From: Gammaproteobacteria bacterium CG_4_10_14_0_2_um_filter_38_22
GTDB taxonomy: Bacteria > Pseudomonadota > Gammaproteobacteria > Coxiellales > Coxiellaceae
Direction of reading: 5' to 3'
Assembly (NCBI GenBank): GCA_002793195.1
Contig: PFPT01000013.1
Coordinates: 1-52,775, forward strand
DNA: 52,775 nucleotides
Shown here: positions 29,869-40,400 of the stretch, piece after piece
How positions within the stretch are numbered: the first letter of the stretch is position 1
Layout: each line of letters starts with the position of its first letter
Notes under the pieces: generated by a model
Databases searched by the model: none
The model's input: only the letters and a program-made list of their open reading frames with translations
Told to the model about the DNA's origin: nothing
Translations under genes and position numbers: made by a program

Positions 29869-30315
29869 TTACACTGGATTAACAATCAATTTAATTTTCG
29901 CGCTAACTTCGCCATGTAAATGAATGCCGATGGTAAATTCACCGACCATGCGAATAGGTCCTTCTGGCATTTCCACTTCGCTTTTTTCCAATGCTTTTCC
30001 AGAATCATGCACCGCTTTTGCAATATCACGAGGGCCAATTGATCCAAATAATTTACCTTCTTCGCTGGCTTGAGCAGTCAATGTCACCACATGACCTTCT
30101 AACTGTGTTGCGCGTTCTTTTGCTGCAGACAATACTTCTGCTGCTTTTTTCTCTAACTCTGCGCGACGTTTTTCAAAAGCAATCACATTGCCTTCAGTCG
30201 CTTGAACTGCTTTTCCGCGAGGCAATAAAAAATTGCGTGCATAACCAGATTTTACAGTGACTTGATCACCAACATTACCTAAGTTCATAACGCGTTCTTG
30301 TAAAATAACTTTCAT
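29869..30315 (-). CDS. rplI: 50S ribosomal protein L9
   Basis: L9 binds 23S rRNA at the base of the L1 stalk. The 148 residues show the diagnostic N-terminus MKVILQERVMNLGNVGDQVTVKSGYARNFLLPRGKAVQAT and the long central helix. Three start-like codons precede; ATG at 30315 fits the family start and sits seven bases after GGAG. Part of the rpsF-rpsR-DUF2232-rplI operon. Confidence 0.97.
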   Translation of the reverse strand: MKVILQERVMNLGNVGDQVTVKSGYARNFLLPRGKAVQATEGNVIAFEKRRAELEKKAAEVLSAAKERATQLEGHVVTLTAQASEEGKLFGSIGPRDIAKAVHDSGKALEKSEVEMPEGPIRMVGEFTIGIHLHGEVSAKIKLIVNPV

Positions 30316-30353
30316 CATCACTCTCCAACTAGTTCCACTTAATTACTTTTTAA

Positions 30354-31217
30354 TCAGTTTTTTCGCAAATTTCGTCCTGTATCGATGAAAGCCATAATCA
30401 CCAATACCGATACAGCCATCACAGGCAAGAAAAAAAACCCCACGTAAATCAAAACCAATAAAAACATCCATTGTTTTTTTTGCCTTACCAAGAAATGCAG
30501 TAAGCTTAAACCGGCAATGCAAAATGGTAACAATGCAATCGGCAATGCATCTAATGCAAATGGCACTTTTAATGCAACCAACAATAACAGCAACCCCAAT
30601 AAAGCAACCGTTACTTTTCCCATGCGAATTTGTAAAAATGCTTGTGCAAATTCACTCGAATTCACAATAACTGATTGCCACCAACGTGCAACGATTAACT
30701 CCAATACAATGGTTGCAGCAAAGAAAAAAGCACTAACACCACTGGCAATCGGCGCAATACGCTGAGCAAACACCTCTGGCGTTATTTGAATCTTCCAGTG
30801 CATTTGCGAAAGATAGCGTGTGAGTTCTGTGATCCACCATTGCAGAATATCTGGTTTAAAAGCATGCAATAACGCAATACCCACAACACCTGCAACGGCG
30901 AGCACTTCTAACAATAATGCCCAAGAATGATAACGGTACAATAACGCCGCTAACACCCATATCACACCACAACGCAACAACAGCAAATCCGCCACGCCAA
31001 CTTGATGCAAAACCAACAAAGCAATTGAAGGCAAGGCAATCCAAGCAAGCAACCAAAATCCAGCTTTCGGCCCTTTTTTCAAAGTAACCAAGCCTAAAAT
31101 TATGGCAGCAATAAAACCAGTTGGTAAATAAAATAAAGGCAAAAGTGCTGCTAAAAATGCGACTAAAATGGCATTCGCATCTTTTGCCAATAAAAATTCA
31201 CCAAAACGTTTCATCAT
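30354..31217 (-). CDS. DUF2232-type multi-pass membrane protein
   Basis: The 287 residues contain about eight hydrophobic helices and almost no soluble domain. Membrane proteins of the DUF2232 (YybS-like) type are often found between rpsR and rplI in gammaproteobacteria, as here. The function is unknown; the fold suggests a small-molecule transporter. The start overlaps the rpsR stop by one base (TAATG), which implies coupled translation with the ribosomal genes. Confidence 0.75.
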   Translation of the reverse strand: MMKRFGEFLLAKDANAILVAFLAALLPLFYLPTGFIAAIILGLVTLKKGPKAGFWLLAWIALPSIALLVLHQVGVADLLLLRCGVIWVLAALLYRYHSWALLLEVLAVAGVVGIALLHAFKPDILQWWITELTRYLSQMHWKIQITPEVFAQRIAPIASGVSAFFFAATIVLELIVARWWQSVIVNSSEFAQAFLQIRMGKVTVALLGLLLLLVALKVPFALDALPIALLPFCIAGLSLLHFLVRQKKQWMFLLVLIYVGFFFLPVMAVSVLVIMAFIDTGRNLRKN

Positions 31218-31441
31218 TAGTGCATGTCACAATACGGCAATAACGACAAATAACGCGCTAATTTGATCGCACGTGATAATTGACGCTGATAACGCGCACT
31301 GGTTCCCGTAATACGACTTGGAACAATACGACCTGATTCCATGATGTATTCTCTTAGCAAATCGATATCTTTATAATCAATTTCACCTACTTCTTGTGCT
31401 TCAAACGCACAGAATTTTTTACGTTTAAAATAACTTCGCAT
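31217..31441 (-). CDS. rpsR: 30S ribosomal protein S18
   Basis: S18 pairs with S6 on the 30S platform. The 74 residues show [27 protein letters not shown] and the conserved [35 protein letters not shown]. It begins ten bases after rpsF. Confidence 0.98.
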   Translation of the reverse strand: MRSYFKRKKFCAFEAQEVGEIDYKDIDLLREYIMESGRIVPSRITGTSARYQRQLSRAIKLARYLSLLPYCDMH

Positions 31442-31451
31442 GATTTACCCC

Positions 31452-31859
31452 TTATTCGCTTGCGTCATCAGAAGTGTCATTACGACCTTCGTCATCTGAG
31501 TAAGAACGTCCTCTAGGACGGCTATTTTGCTGTTGATCCGCTGCTCTTTTCGCCATCACAGATGAATCCGATATAGCATGATCACGACGTAAAATTAAAT
31601 TACGAATGACCATATCATTGAAACGAAATGCCGTTTCAATTTCAGCCAATACCGCATCGGAGCATTCAATGTTCATCAACACATAATGTGCTTTATGCAC
31701 TTTGTTGATAGGATAAGCCAACGCGCGACGACCCCAGTCTTCCAAACGATGGACTTTACCTTGCCCCGTTTTGATGATGGATTGATAGCGTTGAATCATG
31801 GAAGGCACCTGACCACTTTGGTCAGGATGTACTAGAAATACAATTTCGTAATGTCTCAT
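31452..31859 (-). CDS. rpsF: 30S ribosomal protein S6
   Basis: S6 is a 30S platform protein that binds S18. The sequence from [19 protein letters not shown] to the conserved [27 protein letters not shown] is typical, with an acidic Ser/Asp-rich C-terminal tail. ATG at 31859 is chosen because AAGGGG precedes it; the longer upstream frame lies in the promoter region. It heads the minus-strand operon and is divergent from the Mth938-like gene, with 146 bases between them. Confidence 0.97.
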   Translation of the reverse strand: MRHYEIVFLVHPDQSGQVPSMIQRYQSIIKTGQGKVHRLEDWGRRALAYPINKVHKAHYVLMNIECSDAVLAEIETAFRFNDMVIRNLILRRDHAISDSSVMAKRAADQQQNSRPRGRSYSDDEGRNDTSDDASE

Positions 31860-32005
31860 ATATCCCCTTATGGTTTTTATCAAGCTTCCTGTTTTATACA
31901 GTGAAGCAAGGAGTTTAAAACGAGCGCGTATTGTACTGGCGAAGTAGCATAAGCGCAAGGAGTTAGATACCATAAACGAATAACAGATAAGGGATCACTT
32001 AAACC

Positions 32006-32374
32006 ATGTCACTCACAGAAGACCAAAACACAGCAACTTATCAAATCAAATCTTATTTACCTGAAAAAATAGTGGTAAATGAAGAGACACTGACGCGCAG
32101 TTTTATTATTTCGCCCAATCAACTCATAAAAAATTGGCCGCCGCAAAATACAGAGACACTCACTGAAAATGATCTACGTCAGTTACTCACACTCAAGCCC
32201 CATGTCATTTTAATTGGCACTGGTGAAAAAAGCATTATTTTGCCAGCAAAAAAACTAGCTTGTTTATTAGAAAATAACTTTCATGTGGAGTGCATGAATA
32301 CCATGGCTGCTTGTCGCACTTATACAGTATTAAGCGCTGAAGGTCGCCATGTTGTAGCAGGCATTATTTTATGA
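32006..32374 (+). CDS. Mth938-like (DUF498) domain protein
   Basis: The 122 residues match the Mth938-like family related to mitochondrial NDUFAF3. Segments SYLPEKIVVNEETLTRSFIISP, LKPHVILIGTGEKSIILPAK and VECMNTMAACRTYTVLSAEGRHVVAGIIL follow the family order. The bacterial role is unclear; the mitochondrial relative assists complex I assembly. It overlaps nadE by four bases (ATGA), suggesting a joint function or shared expression. Confidence 0.85.
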   Translation: MSLTEDQNTATYQIKSYLPEKIVVNEETLTRSFIISPNQLIKNWPPQNTETLTENDLRQLLTLKPHVILIGTGEKSIILPAKKLACLLENNFHVECMNTMAACRTYTVLSAEGRHVVAGIIL

Positions 32375-33969
32375 AAATAGCACTGGCTCAATTGGATTTT
32401 TTAGTTGGCGATATTCACGGTAACGCACAACGCATTATTGATGAAACAAAAAAAACATCTGCTGATTTAATTGTTTTCCCTGAATTAGCTTTATGCGGTT
32501 ATCCACCAGAAGATTTATTATTTCGCCCTGCTTTCTACGCACAATGCGAAGCGGCACTAAAAAAAATAATCGATAACACACAACATAAAACCATTATTGT
32601 TGGTTATCCCGAAAAACAAGGCACAACCTACTACAATAAAGCTTGTGTGATTCAAGATGGCAGCATGATTGCTGATTATGCAAAACAAGTATTACCCAAT
32701 GACACGGTGTTTGATGAAAAAAGATATTTTACAGCAGGAGAAAAACCCTGCGTCTTTACATTACAAGGCATTAAAATAGGGCTAGTCATTTGTGAGGATG
32801 TTTGGCACGCCAACCCCATTGCAATGGCAAAAAACGCTGGCGCTGAATGCATTGTTGCCATAAATGCTTCTCCTTTTAATTTAGATCAAGCATCGCGACG
32901 TGACATAATTTTGAAACAACGCGTCAGTGAAAATCAACTCCCTATTTTGTATGTGAATACCATCGGCGGACAAGATGAGTTGGTGTTTGATGGCGGATCA
33001 CTGGTCATCAATGCACGCGGAGAAAAAATCCAACAAGCGCCCTACTTTGAAGAAAATATCATGATAGCTGCAGTTGAAAAAAACAATGCGGATATTGCTA
33101 TTTTATCTCAATCCATGCCAGATCCTATCGCTACAGAAAAAAATATTTACGATGTATTAACTTTAGGTACGCGAGATTATATTCTTAAAAATCACTTTAA
33201 AGGTGCGTTGATTGGATTATCCGGCGGTATTGATTCTGCATTAACACTGGCCATTGCTGTTGATGCCATTGGCGCTGATAAAATCACTGCCTTGATCATG
33301 CCTTCAGAATACACAGCTAAAATGAGCATTGAAGATGCCATTACTGAAGCAACAACATTAGGTGTTGATTATCATGTTATTGAAATTGATGCATTGAAAA
33401 ATAAATACCTGGATATACTCGATCCTTTTTTTAAAAACGCTGCAATAGATGCAACAGAAGAAAATTTACAAGCACGTATTCGCGGCATGTTATTAATGGC
33501 TTTTTCTAATAAGTTTGGAAAAATTGTTTTAACCACTGGAAACAAAAGTGAAATGGCCGTGGGCTATACTACTTTGTATGGTGATATGGCCGGTGGTTTT
33601 TCAGTGCTAAAAGATATTTATAAAATGCAAGTATATCAATTAGCCCACTATCGCAACAGCATCAGTCAAGTGATTCCAGAGCGAGTGATCAAACGCGCAC
33701 CCACTGCTGAATTAAAAGCCAATCAAACCGATCAGGATAAATTACCTGCTTATGAAATATTAGACGCGATACTTAAGCGATACATCGAAAAAGATCAAGA
33801 TGCTGCTGAAATCATCAGCGTTGGTTTTGAGAAAGAGATGGTCAATAGCATTGTGCGCATGATTAAACGCAATGAATATAAAAGGAGACAAGCGCCGATC
33901 GGCATCCGAATTACGCAACGCGCATTCGGAAAAGATCGACGCTACCCCATTACATCCGGTTATAAATAA
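32371..33969 (+). CDS. nadE: Glutamine-dependent NAD+ synthetase NadE
   Basis: NadE amidates deamido-NAD to NAD+ using glutamine. The N-terminal nitrilase-like domain shows the catalytic triad: Glu38 in FPELALCGYPPEDLL, Lys105 in KQVLPN, and Cys141 in LVICEDVWH. The C-terminal synthetase has the ATP loop GLSGGIDSALTLA (about residue 280), LTTGNKSEMAVGY and DKLPAYEILD. At 532 residues it is the short glutaminase-fused form. pnuC further along the window could supply precursors. Confidence 0.96.
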   Translation: MKIALAQLDFLVGDIHGNAQRIIDETKKTSADLIVFPELALCGYPPEDLLFRPAFYAQCEAALKKIIDNTQHKTIIVGYPEKQGTTYYNKACVIQDGSMIADYAKQVLPNDTVFDEKRYFTAGEKPCVFTLQGIKIGLVICEDVWHANPIAMAKNAGAECIVAINASPFNLDQASRRDIILKQRVSENQLPILYVNTIGGQDELVFDGGSLVINARGEKIQQAPYFEENIMIAAVEKNNADIAILSQSMPDPIATEKNIYDVLTLGTRDYILKNHFKGALIGLSGGIDSALTLAIAVDAIGADKITALIMPSEYTAKMSIEDAITEATTLGVDYHVIEIDALKNKYLDILDPFFKNAAIDATEENLQARIRGMLLMAFSNKFGKIVLTTGNKSEMAVGYTTLYGDMAGGFSVLKDIYKMQVYQLAHYRNSISQVIPERVIKRAPTAELKANQTDQDKLPAYEILDAILKRYIEKDQDAAEIISVGFEKEMVNSIVRMIKRNEYKRRQAPIGIRITQRAFGKDRRYPITSGYK

Positions 33970-33978
33970 GTATGAATT

Positions 33979-34524
33979 TTAAAGTTGTTTTGCCTGACAA
34001 GAAGTAGCAACTCTATCTGGCAACCAACTGATCCGCACTGACACGTCACTCCCCCACTGAGCTTTACTTGTAGCGCTAAATTGGCATTTACCATGATTTA
34101 GACTTACAGAGCTAAATTTTTTCAGATGCAACATAGGCCAACCTTGCTCACAATAAAAACCACCCTTGGTTGCTTGAGATTTTATTCCGCTAAAATCAGC
34201 ACGGCAAATAGCCAGCATGGCATTTGTGTTTTTCGCATTTTTATTCAAAAATGTTTTGACAGAGTTTGCCTGCACACATGTATTAAGCATGTCACCACGA
34301 ACCCACATGATTGATTTTCTTTTGCCGGTAGCGAGAGACTTCAACGTGCCATGACAAAAATTTTCACCCACCCGAGTGACTGGATTCCTATTTGTAAATG
34401 AGGTGTTATTAATACACTGAAATTGATCTTGGTTGATATACCAAGCGTAATCACCATTACACCTTGGCGCACTAACAGCAAGAGATGTTGTTGCCAATAA
34501 AACAATTGTGATGCCCGTTCTCAT
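33979..34524 (-). CDS. Secreted eight-cysteine protein of unknown function
   Basis: The 181 residues begin with a signal peptide (1 to about 18, ending LAVSA). The mature part has eight Cys, enough for four disulfides, with aromatic and basic residues between (YAWYINQDQFQCINN, SIMWVRGDMLNTCVQ, GGFYCEQGWPMLHLKKF). AGAGGA precedes the ATG. No family was recognised. It is likely periplasmic or exported, and ends nine bases from the convergent nadE. Confidence 0.65.
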   Translation of the reverse strand: MRTGITIVLLATTSLAVSAPRCNGDYAWYINQDQFQCINNTSFTNRNPVTRVGENFCHGTLKSLATGKRKSIMWVRGDMLNTCVQANSVKTFLNKNAKNTNAMLAICRADFSGIKSQATKGGFYCEQGWPMLHLKKFSSVSLNHGKCQFSATSKAQWGSDVSVRISWLPDRVATSCQAKQL

Positions 34525-34606
34525 TATTTAATCCTCTAGTATCATTAAACCGTTTAAAGAATATAGTCTGCTTTCTTGATTTTCACAAATCATTCTCTTT
34601 TTCTAA

Positions 34607-35626
34607 TTAATGTCGATAGACACTGTTTTGCACAAGTAACTCTGCAATTTGTACCGCATTTAATGCAGCTCCTTTTCGAACATTATCAACCACTACCCAC
34701 AAGTTGATACCATTTTTTATCGAGATATCATTTCGAATGCGGCCCACAAAAACCATATCATGATTTGCCGCATTGGTAACAGGCGTTGGGTAATCATCAT
34801 GATTAATCACTTCAACACCCACTGTTTTTGCAAGCAGCTGTGAAACCAGATGCGCGTCTGGAAATGTTTTTGTTTCAATATGCACGCTGGCACTGTGTCC
34901 AAAAAAAACAGGCACACGCACAGCGGTTGGATTCACTTGAATTTTTTTATCATTAAATATTTTTTGTGTCTCCCACACCAATTTCATTTCTTCTAATGTA
35001 TAACCATTTTCATGAAACGCATCAATTTTTGGTATCACATTAAAGGCAATTTGTTTGTTTAATGCGAATGTATCAATAGGTTTGCCACTCAACAAATCAG
35101 CCGTTTCTTTTGCAAGTGCCGCCACTCCTTTTTTTCCAGCACCTGACACTGATTGATAAGTAGCAATATTCATTCGCTTAATACCAAATGCGTCATAAAT
35201 CGGTTTCATCGCTACCGCAATCGGAATTGTTGCGCAGTTTGGATTGGCAATGATATTTTTCGATAATTTTTTTAACGCCTCTGGATTCACTTCCGGCACA
35301 ACCAAAGGTACATCCTTGTCATAGCGAAACGCGCTGGATTTATCAATCACAATACAACCGGCTTGTGCAGCAATAGGCGCATATTGTAAGGACACTTCGT
35401 TACCTGCAGCAAAAAAAGCAATATGCGCTTTTGAAAAGTCAAATGCTGCAATTGCTTGGATAAAAATAGGCTTTTCTTTAAAAAGCACCGTATTGCCAAC
35501 TGATTTTTCACTGGCCAACGCAAATAAATCACCGACAGGGAAATCGCGTTCTGCCAATATTTGTAATAACGTTTCACCCACAATACCCGTTGCACCCACG
35601 ATGGCGATATTTATTTTTTTTGACAT
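34607..35626 (-). CDS. asd: Aspartate-semialdehyde dehydrogenase
   Basis: Asd reduces aspartyl phosphate to aspartate semialdehyde with NADPH for lysine, threonine, methionine and diaminopimelate synthesis. The 339 residues show the Rossmann motif GATGIVGETLLQ, the catalytic Cys131 in NPNCATIPIAVA, and HSASVHIETK. It follows aroC by 14 bases in one operon, with AAGGAAA before the ATG. The preceding enzyme of the pathway, aspartokinase, lies at 42411-43622. Confidence 0.96.
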   Translation of the reverse strand: MSKKINIAIVGATGIVGETLLQILAERDFPVGDLFALASEKSVGNTVLFKEKPIFIQAIAAFDFSKAHIAFFAAGNEVSLQYAPIAAQAGCIVIDKSSAFRYDKDVPLVVPEVNPEALKKLSKNIIANPNCATIPIAVAMKPIYDAFGIKRMNIATYQSVSGAGKKGVAALAKETADLLSGKPIDTFALNKQIAFNVIPKIDAFHENGYTLEEMKLVWETQKIFNDKKIQVNPTAVRVPVFFGHSASVHIETKTFPDAHLVSQLLAKTVGVEVINHDDYPTPVTNAANHDMVFVGRIRNDISIKNGINLWVVVDNVRKGAALNAVQIAELLVQNSVYRH

Positions 35627-35640
35627 TCACTTTTCCTTAT

Positions 35641-36690
35641 CTACTTTTTATTTCTTAAATAATGATCCATCAATACCAACGCTAAGCGTGCTTCCACAAT
35701 CACCACGGCGCGAATACCCACACAAGGATCATGACGACCCGTTGTGATCAATTCAATCTCATTATTATCGACATCCACACTTTTTGCAGGAATACGAATA
35801 CTGGATGTTGGTTTAAATGCCACGCTCACTAAAATGTCTTGTCCAGTAGAAATGCCACCCAGCATACCACCTGCATGGTTAGATAAAAAACCAGGGGGGG
35901 TGATTTCATCTCTGTTTTCCGATCCTTTTTGTACAACCACAGAAAATCCATCCCCAATTTCAACTCCTTTTACAGCATGAATACCCATCATAGCATGCGC
36001 AATATCTGCATCTAATTTATCAAACACAGGCTCACCCAAACCAACCGGGGTATTTTTCACAATGACATTCACACGCGCCCCAACGGAATTGCCTTCGCGA
36101 CGCAAATCATAAAAATAATTTTCAAGCTGTGGAATTTTATCAACATCTGGAAAAGAAAAGGGATTGTTGCACACCTCGTTAAGGTTAATTTTTTCTGCAA
36201 GGATAGAACCAATTTGCGCAACATACCCTTGAAAAATGACCCCGCTTTGCTCAAGTAAATATTTTTTTGCAATGGCGCCTGCTGCAACCCATGATGCCGT
36301 TTCACGCGCAGAAGAACGTCCACCACCACGATAATCACGCACGCCATATTTTTTTTGATAAGTATAATCGGCATGCCCGGGACGAAAAGCGTTTTTTATT
36401 TTTTCATAGTCACCTGGACGCGCATTTTCATTGGGAATCATCAAACCAATTGGTGAACCTGTTGTCACCCCATCAAAAACACCTGAGATTATTTTTACGC
36501 AATCTGATTCATGACGTTGCGATGTAAATGCAGATAACCCTGTTTTGCGCCTGTTCAAATCAACTTGGATTTCTTTTTCTGATAAAAACAAGCCAGCAGG
36601 ACAACCATCTACAATGCACATCAACGCATCACCATGACTTTCACCACAGGTTGTCACAACAAAAGATTTACCTGTGCTATTGCCAGCCAT
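35641..36690 (-). CDS. aroC: Chorismate synthase
   Basis: AroC converts 5-enolpyruvylshikimate 3-phosphate to chorismate with reduced FMN. The 349 residues show the three signatures: [17 protein letters not shown] near the N-terminus, [21 protein letters not shown], and late [19 protein letters not shown] at 36690 is taken as the start; a TTG directly before it is less likely. First gene of an aroC-asd operon, divergent from udk. Confidence 0.97.
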   Translation of the reverse strand: MAGNSTGKSFVVTTCGESHGDALMCIVDGCPAGLFLSEKEIQVDLNRRKTGLSAFTSQRHESDCVKIISGVFDGVTTGSPIGLMIPNENARPGDYEKIKNAFRPGHADYTYQKKYGVRDYRGGGRSSARETASWVAAGAIAKKYLLEQSGVIFQGYVAQIGSILAEKINLNEVCNNPFSFPDVDKIPQLENYFYDLRREGNSVGARVNVIVKNTPVGLGEPVFDKLDADIAHAMMGIHAVKGVEIGDGFSVVVQKGSENRDEITPPGFLSNHAGGMLGGISTGQDILVSVAFKPTSSIRIPAKSVDVDNNEIELITTGRHDPCVGIRAVVIVEARLALVLMDHYLRNKK

Positions 36691-36735
36691 CAATATCTCG
36701 CTATAATTGAAAAAACAAAATGATAAGTGAAATTT

Positions 36736-37365
36736 ATGTCAAATCACACCATTATTATTGGTATTTCTGGCGCTTCTGCTTCCGGAAAAAGTTTATTGGC
36801 TAACACCATTGTCAATGAACTGGGCTCAGATCAAGTCGTCGTTATTTCAGAAGATTCCTATTACAAAGATTTACATCATTTACCCATTGAAGAATGCGCT
36901 AAAACTAATTTTGATCACCCTGATGCATTGGATCATGAATTATTAATTGAACATTTAAAACAATTGCGCCATGGTAAATCAGTTGAAATTCCGCGTTATG
37001 ATTTTAATATGCACCAACGCAAAAAAGAAACACGACACATTGGACAACACCGCATTATTGTACTCGAAGGTATTTTATTATTTGTCGATCCTGCACTGCG
37101 CAGCGTGATGGATATTCGTATTTATATGGATACATCATTGGACATTTGTTTAATGCGTCGATTACGCCGCGATTTACTGGAACGTGGCCGCTCACTTGAA
37201 TCTATTTTAGAACAATATCAAAGCACAGTGCGTCCCATGTACTTACAATTTATCGAACCATCCAAAAAATATGCTGACATCATCGTGCCACGCGGCGGGG
37301 AAAACCGCATCGCCATTGATATGATCAAAGCGAAGATGCGGGAGTTGCTGGGCGCTGTTCCTTAG
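36736..37365 (+). CDS. udk: Uridine kinase
   Basis: Udk phosphorylates uridine and cytidine for pyrimidine salvage. The 209 residues show the P-loop [11 protein letters not shown] (7-17), [24 protein letters not shown] and [15 protein letters not shown], followed by the [10 protein letters not shown] segment. ATG at 36736 is preferred to the GTG three codons upstream; AAGTGA lies before it. Confidence 0.95.
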   Translation: MSNHTIIIGISGASASGKSLLANTIVNELGSDQVVVISEDSYYKDLHHLPIEECAKTNFDHPDALDHELLIEHLKQLRHGKSVEIPRYDFNMHQRKKETRHIGQHRIIVLEGILLFVDPALRSVMDIRIYMDTSLDICLMRRLRRDLLERGRSLESILEQYQSTVRPMYLQFIEPSKKYADIIVPRGGENRIAIDMIKAKMRELLGAVP

Positions 37366-37403
37366 AACCTGTTTAAAATCCCCCGCCTGCGCTGTCAATG
37401 CTG

Positions 37404-40400
37404 TTATCTTCTTTTTGTAGCAATAACCGGTGGCTGCAACTCGTCATCATCTTTATACTGCGCAAGATCATCTTTATACTGCGCAAGCATCGATTCATAA
37501 CCAGAAACAGCTACTTTCAATGTCAATAAACGTGCTTTAAATGTATTATCTTTAGTAGCCTTTGTTTTCAATAAGCTGTCAATACTCCTTTCTATACTCG
37601 CTGCCTGCAAAAGCAGTTTTTGTTTTGTAGATGCTCTCCCTGCAGAAAAATCCCAGCAAATCTCGTAAAAATTTTTTAATTCATTAAAAAAACGCTTCAT
37701 TTCTACAACAGCTGACTTCTTAACAGTACTAGGAAAGATAGAATGCAATTTTTTAGAATGCAATTTTTTAGAATGCAATTTTTCATCTTCATATAAAAGT
37801 CCATCAAAAACAGATGACATCCTATCAAGCACGGCTTTTCTTATTTTGAAATGACACTCTCCAACGTCATCTTCAGGCGTCAAAACCTTCCCAAAAAAAC
37901 GAGGAACAGAAACAATCGATGAATTACTACTACTTAAGCCTTCAAGACTAGTGCTGCTTTTTCTATCCGCTTTGGCTAGCGCTGCTTTTTTCTTCTGCTC
38001 TTCAGCTATTTTTTCTTTTTCAGCATATTCTCTTGCTAATTCAATGCTGGACCATAGATCCTCATCAATTGAGCACAACAATACTTGTTGCGACCCTGAT
38101 GATACCTCCTTCAAAGCGGGCAAATTATTTCGGTTTGCCTCGATCCAGAATCTAATTGCCTCATCAACACGGCTAATATCAAAAAAGAAGCTGCTTTCTA
38201 GTCTTTTCAGCTCGAGAAGCTCCATTTCTAACCGAATCAAACCTCTTTGAAGATCTGTCTTCAAAGACAAACAGATTTCATTTTCCAATTGCTGAAAAGC
38301 AACTTCCCTTTCGCGTTGCTGACAAGCAACTTCCCTTTCGCGTTGATGAAAAGCAACTTCCCTTTCGCGCTGAGCATTCAGGGTCATTGCTGAATCATTA
38401 TAAACTTCTCTTAATTCTGTTAATTCTCTTAATTTACCTGTACAAGCAACCGTTTCTAAATTAAAAATCAAACGATCCATATACGCTACTCTAAACTGAA
38501 CAATATCAAGATCACTGATACCAAAACACAATGAATTATCAAACAGTTGCTCATTCACTTGAAAAAACATCGCTTTAAGTTGTCCATAAAAAGACTCCAT
38601 TTCTTCCTGGACGCTTTTAGTCAAACTCTTTAAATTCTCAATACGAGTAAGCTGATCTGTCTGATAATCAGATAGCGAACGTGATGAAAAAACGCTTGCT
38701 GTATCGTCTATCAAGACAGATGCATCAATAACTGCTTTTAATGCACAGGATACTTGAGCACGAAGAGCATCTTGCGTGTCCCAAAAAAACACAGACAGCG
38801 CCCGCCTCTCTTCAGCTGATAAAATCAAGCAAGATGTAAGCAGCGTGTTATTCGCTAATTGTATAAAATGCATTAAGGTACGGGTATTCAATGTTCCTTC
38901 TGAAAAAACCTTTACCACGCTAAATAATTGTTTTTTTAGTTCTGATCCACCACTTTCTAAAAGACGAGCCATCATTACATGCTCTTTTTGCAAACCAGAT
39001 AATGCCGCCCTCTCAGCAACTTCATCTTGCGCTATTCTCATCTTTTCTTTTGTCGTCTCGGCTAAAGCCTCCATTGCTTTTCTTTCTGTCTTTTCCACCG
39101 CTTTTAATTCTGCACTTGCTGCTGCTTCTTCCGCTTTTAACATTTCTTTTGCTTCTGCTACCGCTTTTGCTTCTGCTGCTTTTGCTTCTGCTGCTTTTGC
39201 TTCTGCTGCTTTTGCTTCTGCTGCTTTTGCTTCTGCTGCTTTTGCTTCTGCTGCTTTTGTTTTTTCTGCCTCAATAACTTTGCGCAATACACCAGCTGTT
39301 CGACTCTTTTTGCTATATTTTTGATGCTCAAAAAGAAATAATAATTTTTCCACATCAGTCAGACCTTTTTTAGCATCCAGTTTTTTGACAATATTCGTGC
39401 GCCATGGGCGATATTCTCCACGCGCTTCTAAATAAGCTGTCGAAAAAGCTTTATAAAGTTCTGCTGCAGATGAAACAGATGAAAAAGTCAGGTCATCAGC
39501 AGTTTCAAACGAAAAATTAATGAGGTCTTTTTTAATGACAACACCAGCATAACCTGCTTCATCTTGCTTAAAGCGATAAGATACTTCTTTAAGACCAACC
39601 ACACCCAGACAAGGTCTTAACGTTTTCCGATCATAGTCATATCGCACGCTCTCATCAACAAACCAAGAAGCTGCAGTTGCGCCGGTAAAATCACAACGCT
39701 CAATAACGGTATTTTCTTCAAATGAAATGCCTCCATGAAATTTTGCACCGGTAAAAGACGTATTTTTTAAGATGCAATTTTTAAAGCACAATTTTTTAGA
39801 AGGAAATAGCTTCCCAAAATGAAAACCAGTTAAGTCCCCACCTTCAATAATAACCACCTCAGCATTCTGAGCTAACATCTCTTCTTTCAAACACCTAAAG
39901 TCTGGTTGCTGCGGCTTTTTAAATTTATTTTTAGCTGCAAAAAACGCACGCTTCAATAGTCCTGGAGCACGCTGTTTTTCTTCAACTACAACGGCACTTG
40001 GTACTCTAGCGGACCGCACCTCAGTTTTAATCGCTTCCGATGTGTATTGTATTTGTTGCGATACCGCTACGACAGTTTCGGCTGAAGAGGCCGAGGAAGT
40101 ATCATCCTGCATAGGCTCTGCTGTTAGATCTACGGGTGCTTCAGTACGCGGATCGTCTTCTCTTACACTTACGACAGATACAACCGAATTATTTCTCGTT
40201 CCAGCATACGCAAGGGGTGCTGTGTCATCAGTTGAAGACAAAGAAGCGCGACTGCGGCGAGCAAAGGATGCTTCAGTACGCGGATCATCTTCTCTGATTG
40301 CACTCGCGGCAGATACAGTAGTAAACGAAGCATCTCTCACTCTGCCATGTACAGACTCTGCTGTGCTTTCAATTGAAAACAACGAAGCGCGACTGCGAGC

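Noticed and set aside
39163-39252. Regular short repeats as a possible CRISPR array
   Set aside because: The six 15-bp units are directly adjacent with no spacers, keep a reading frame and lie within a gene; there are no cas genes.
39002-39277. Plus-strand frame of almost pure leucine opposite the AAEAK repeats
   Set aside because: It is the antisense of the 15-bp repeat tract in the large protein gene; its composition comes entirely from the repeat, with no support of its own.
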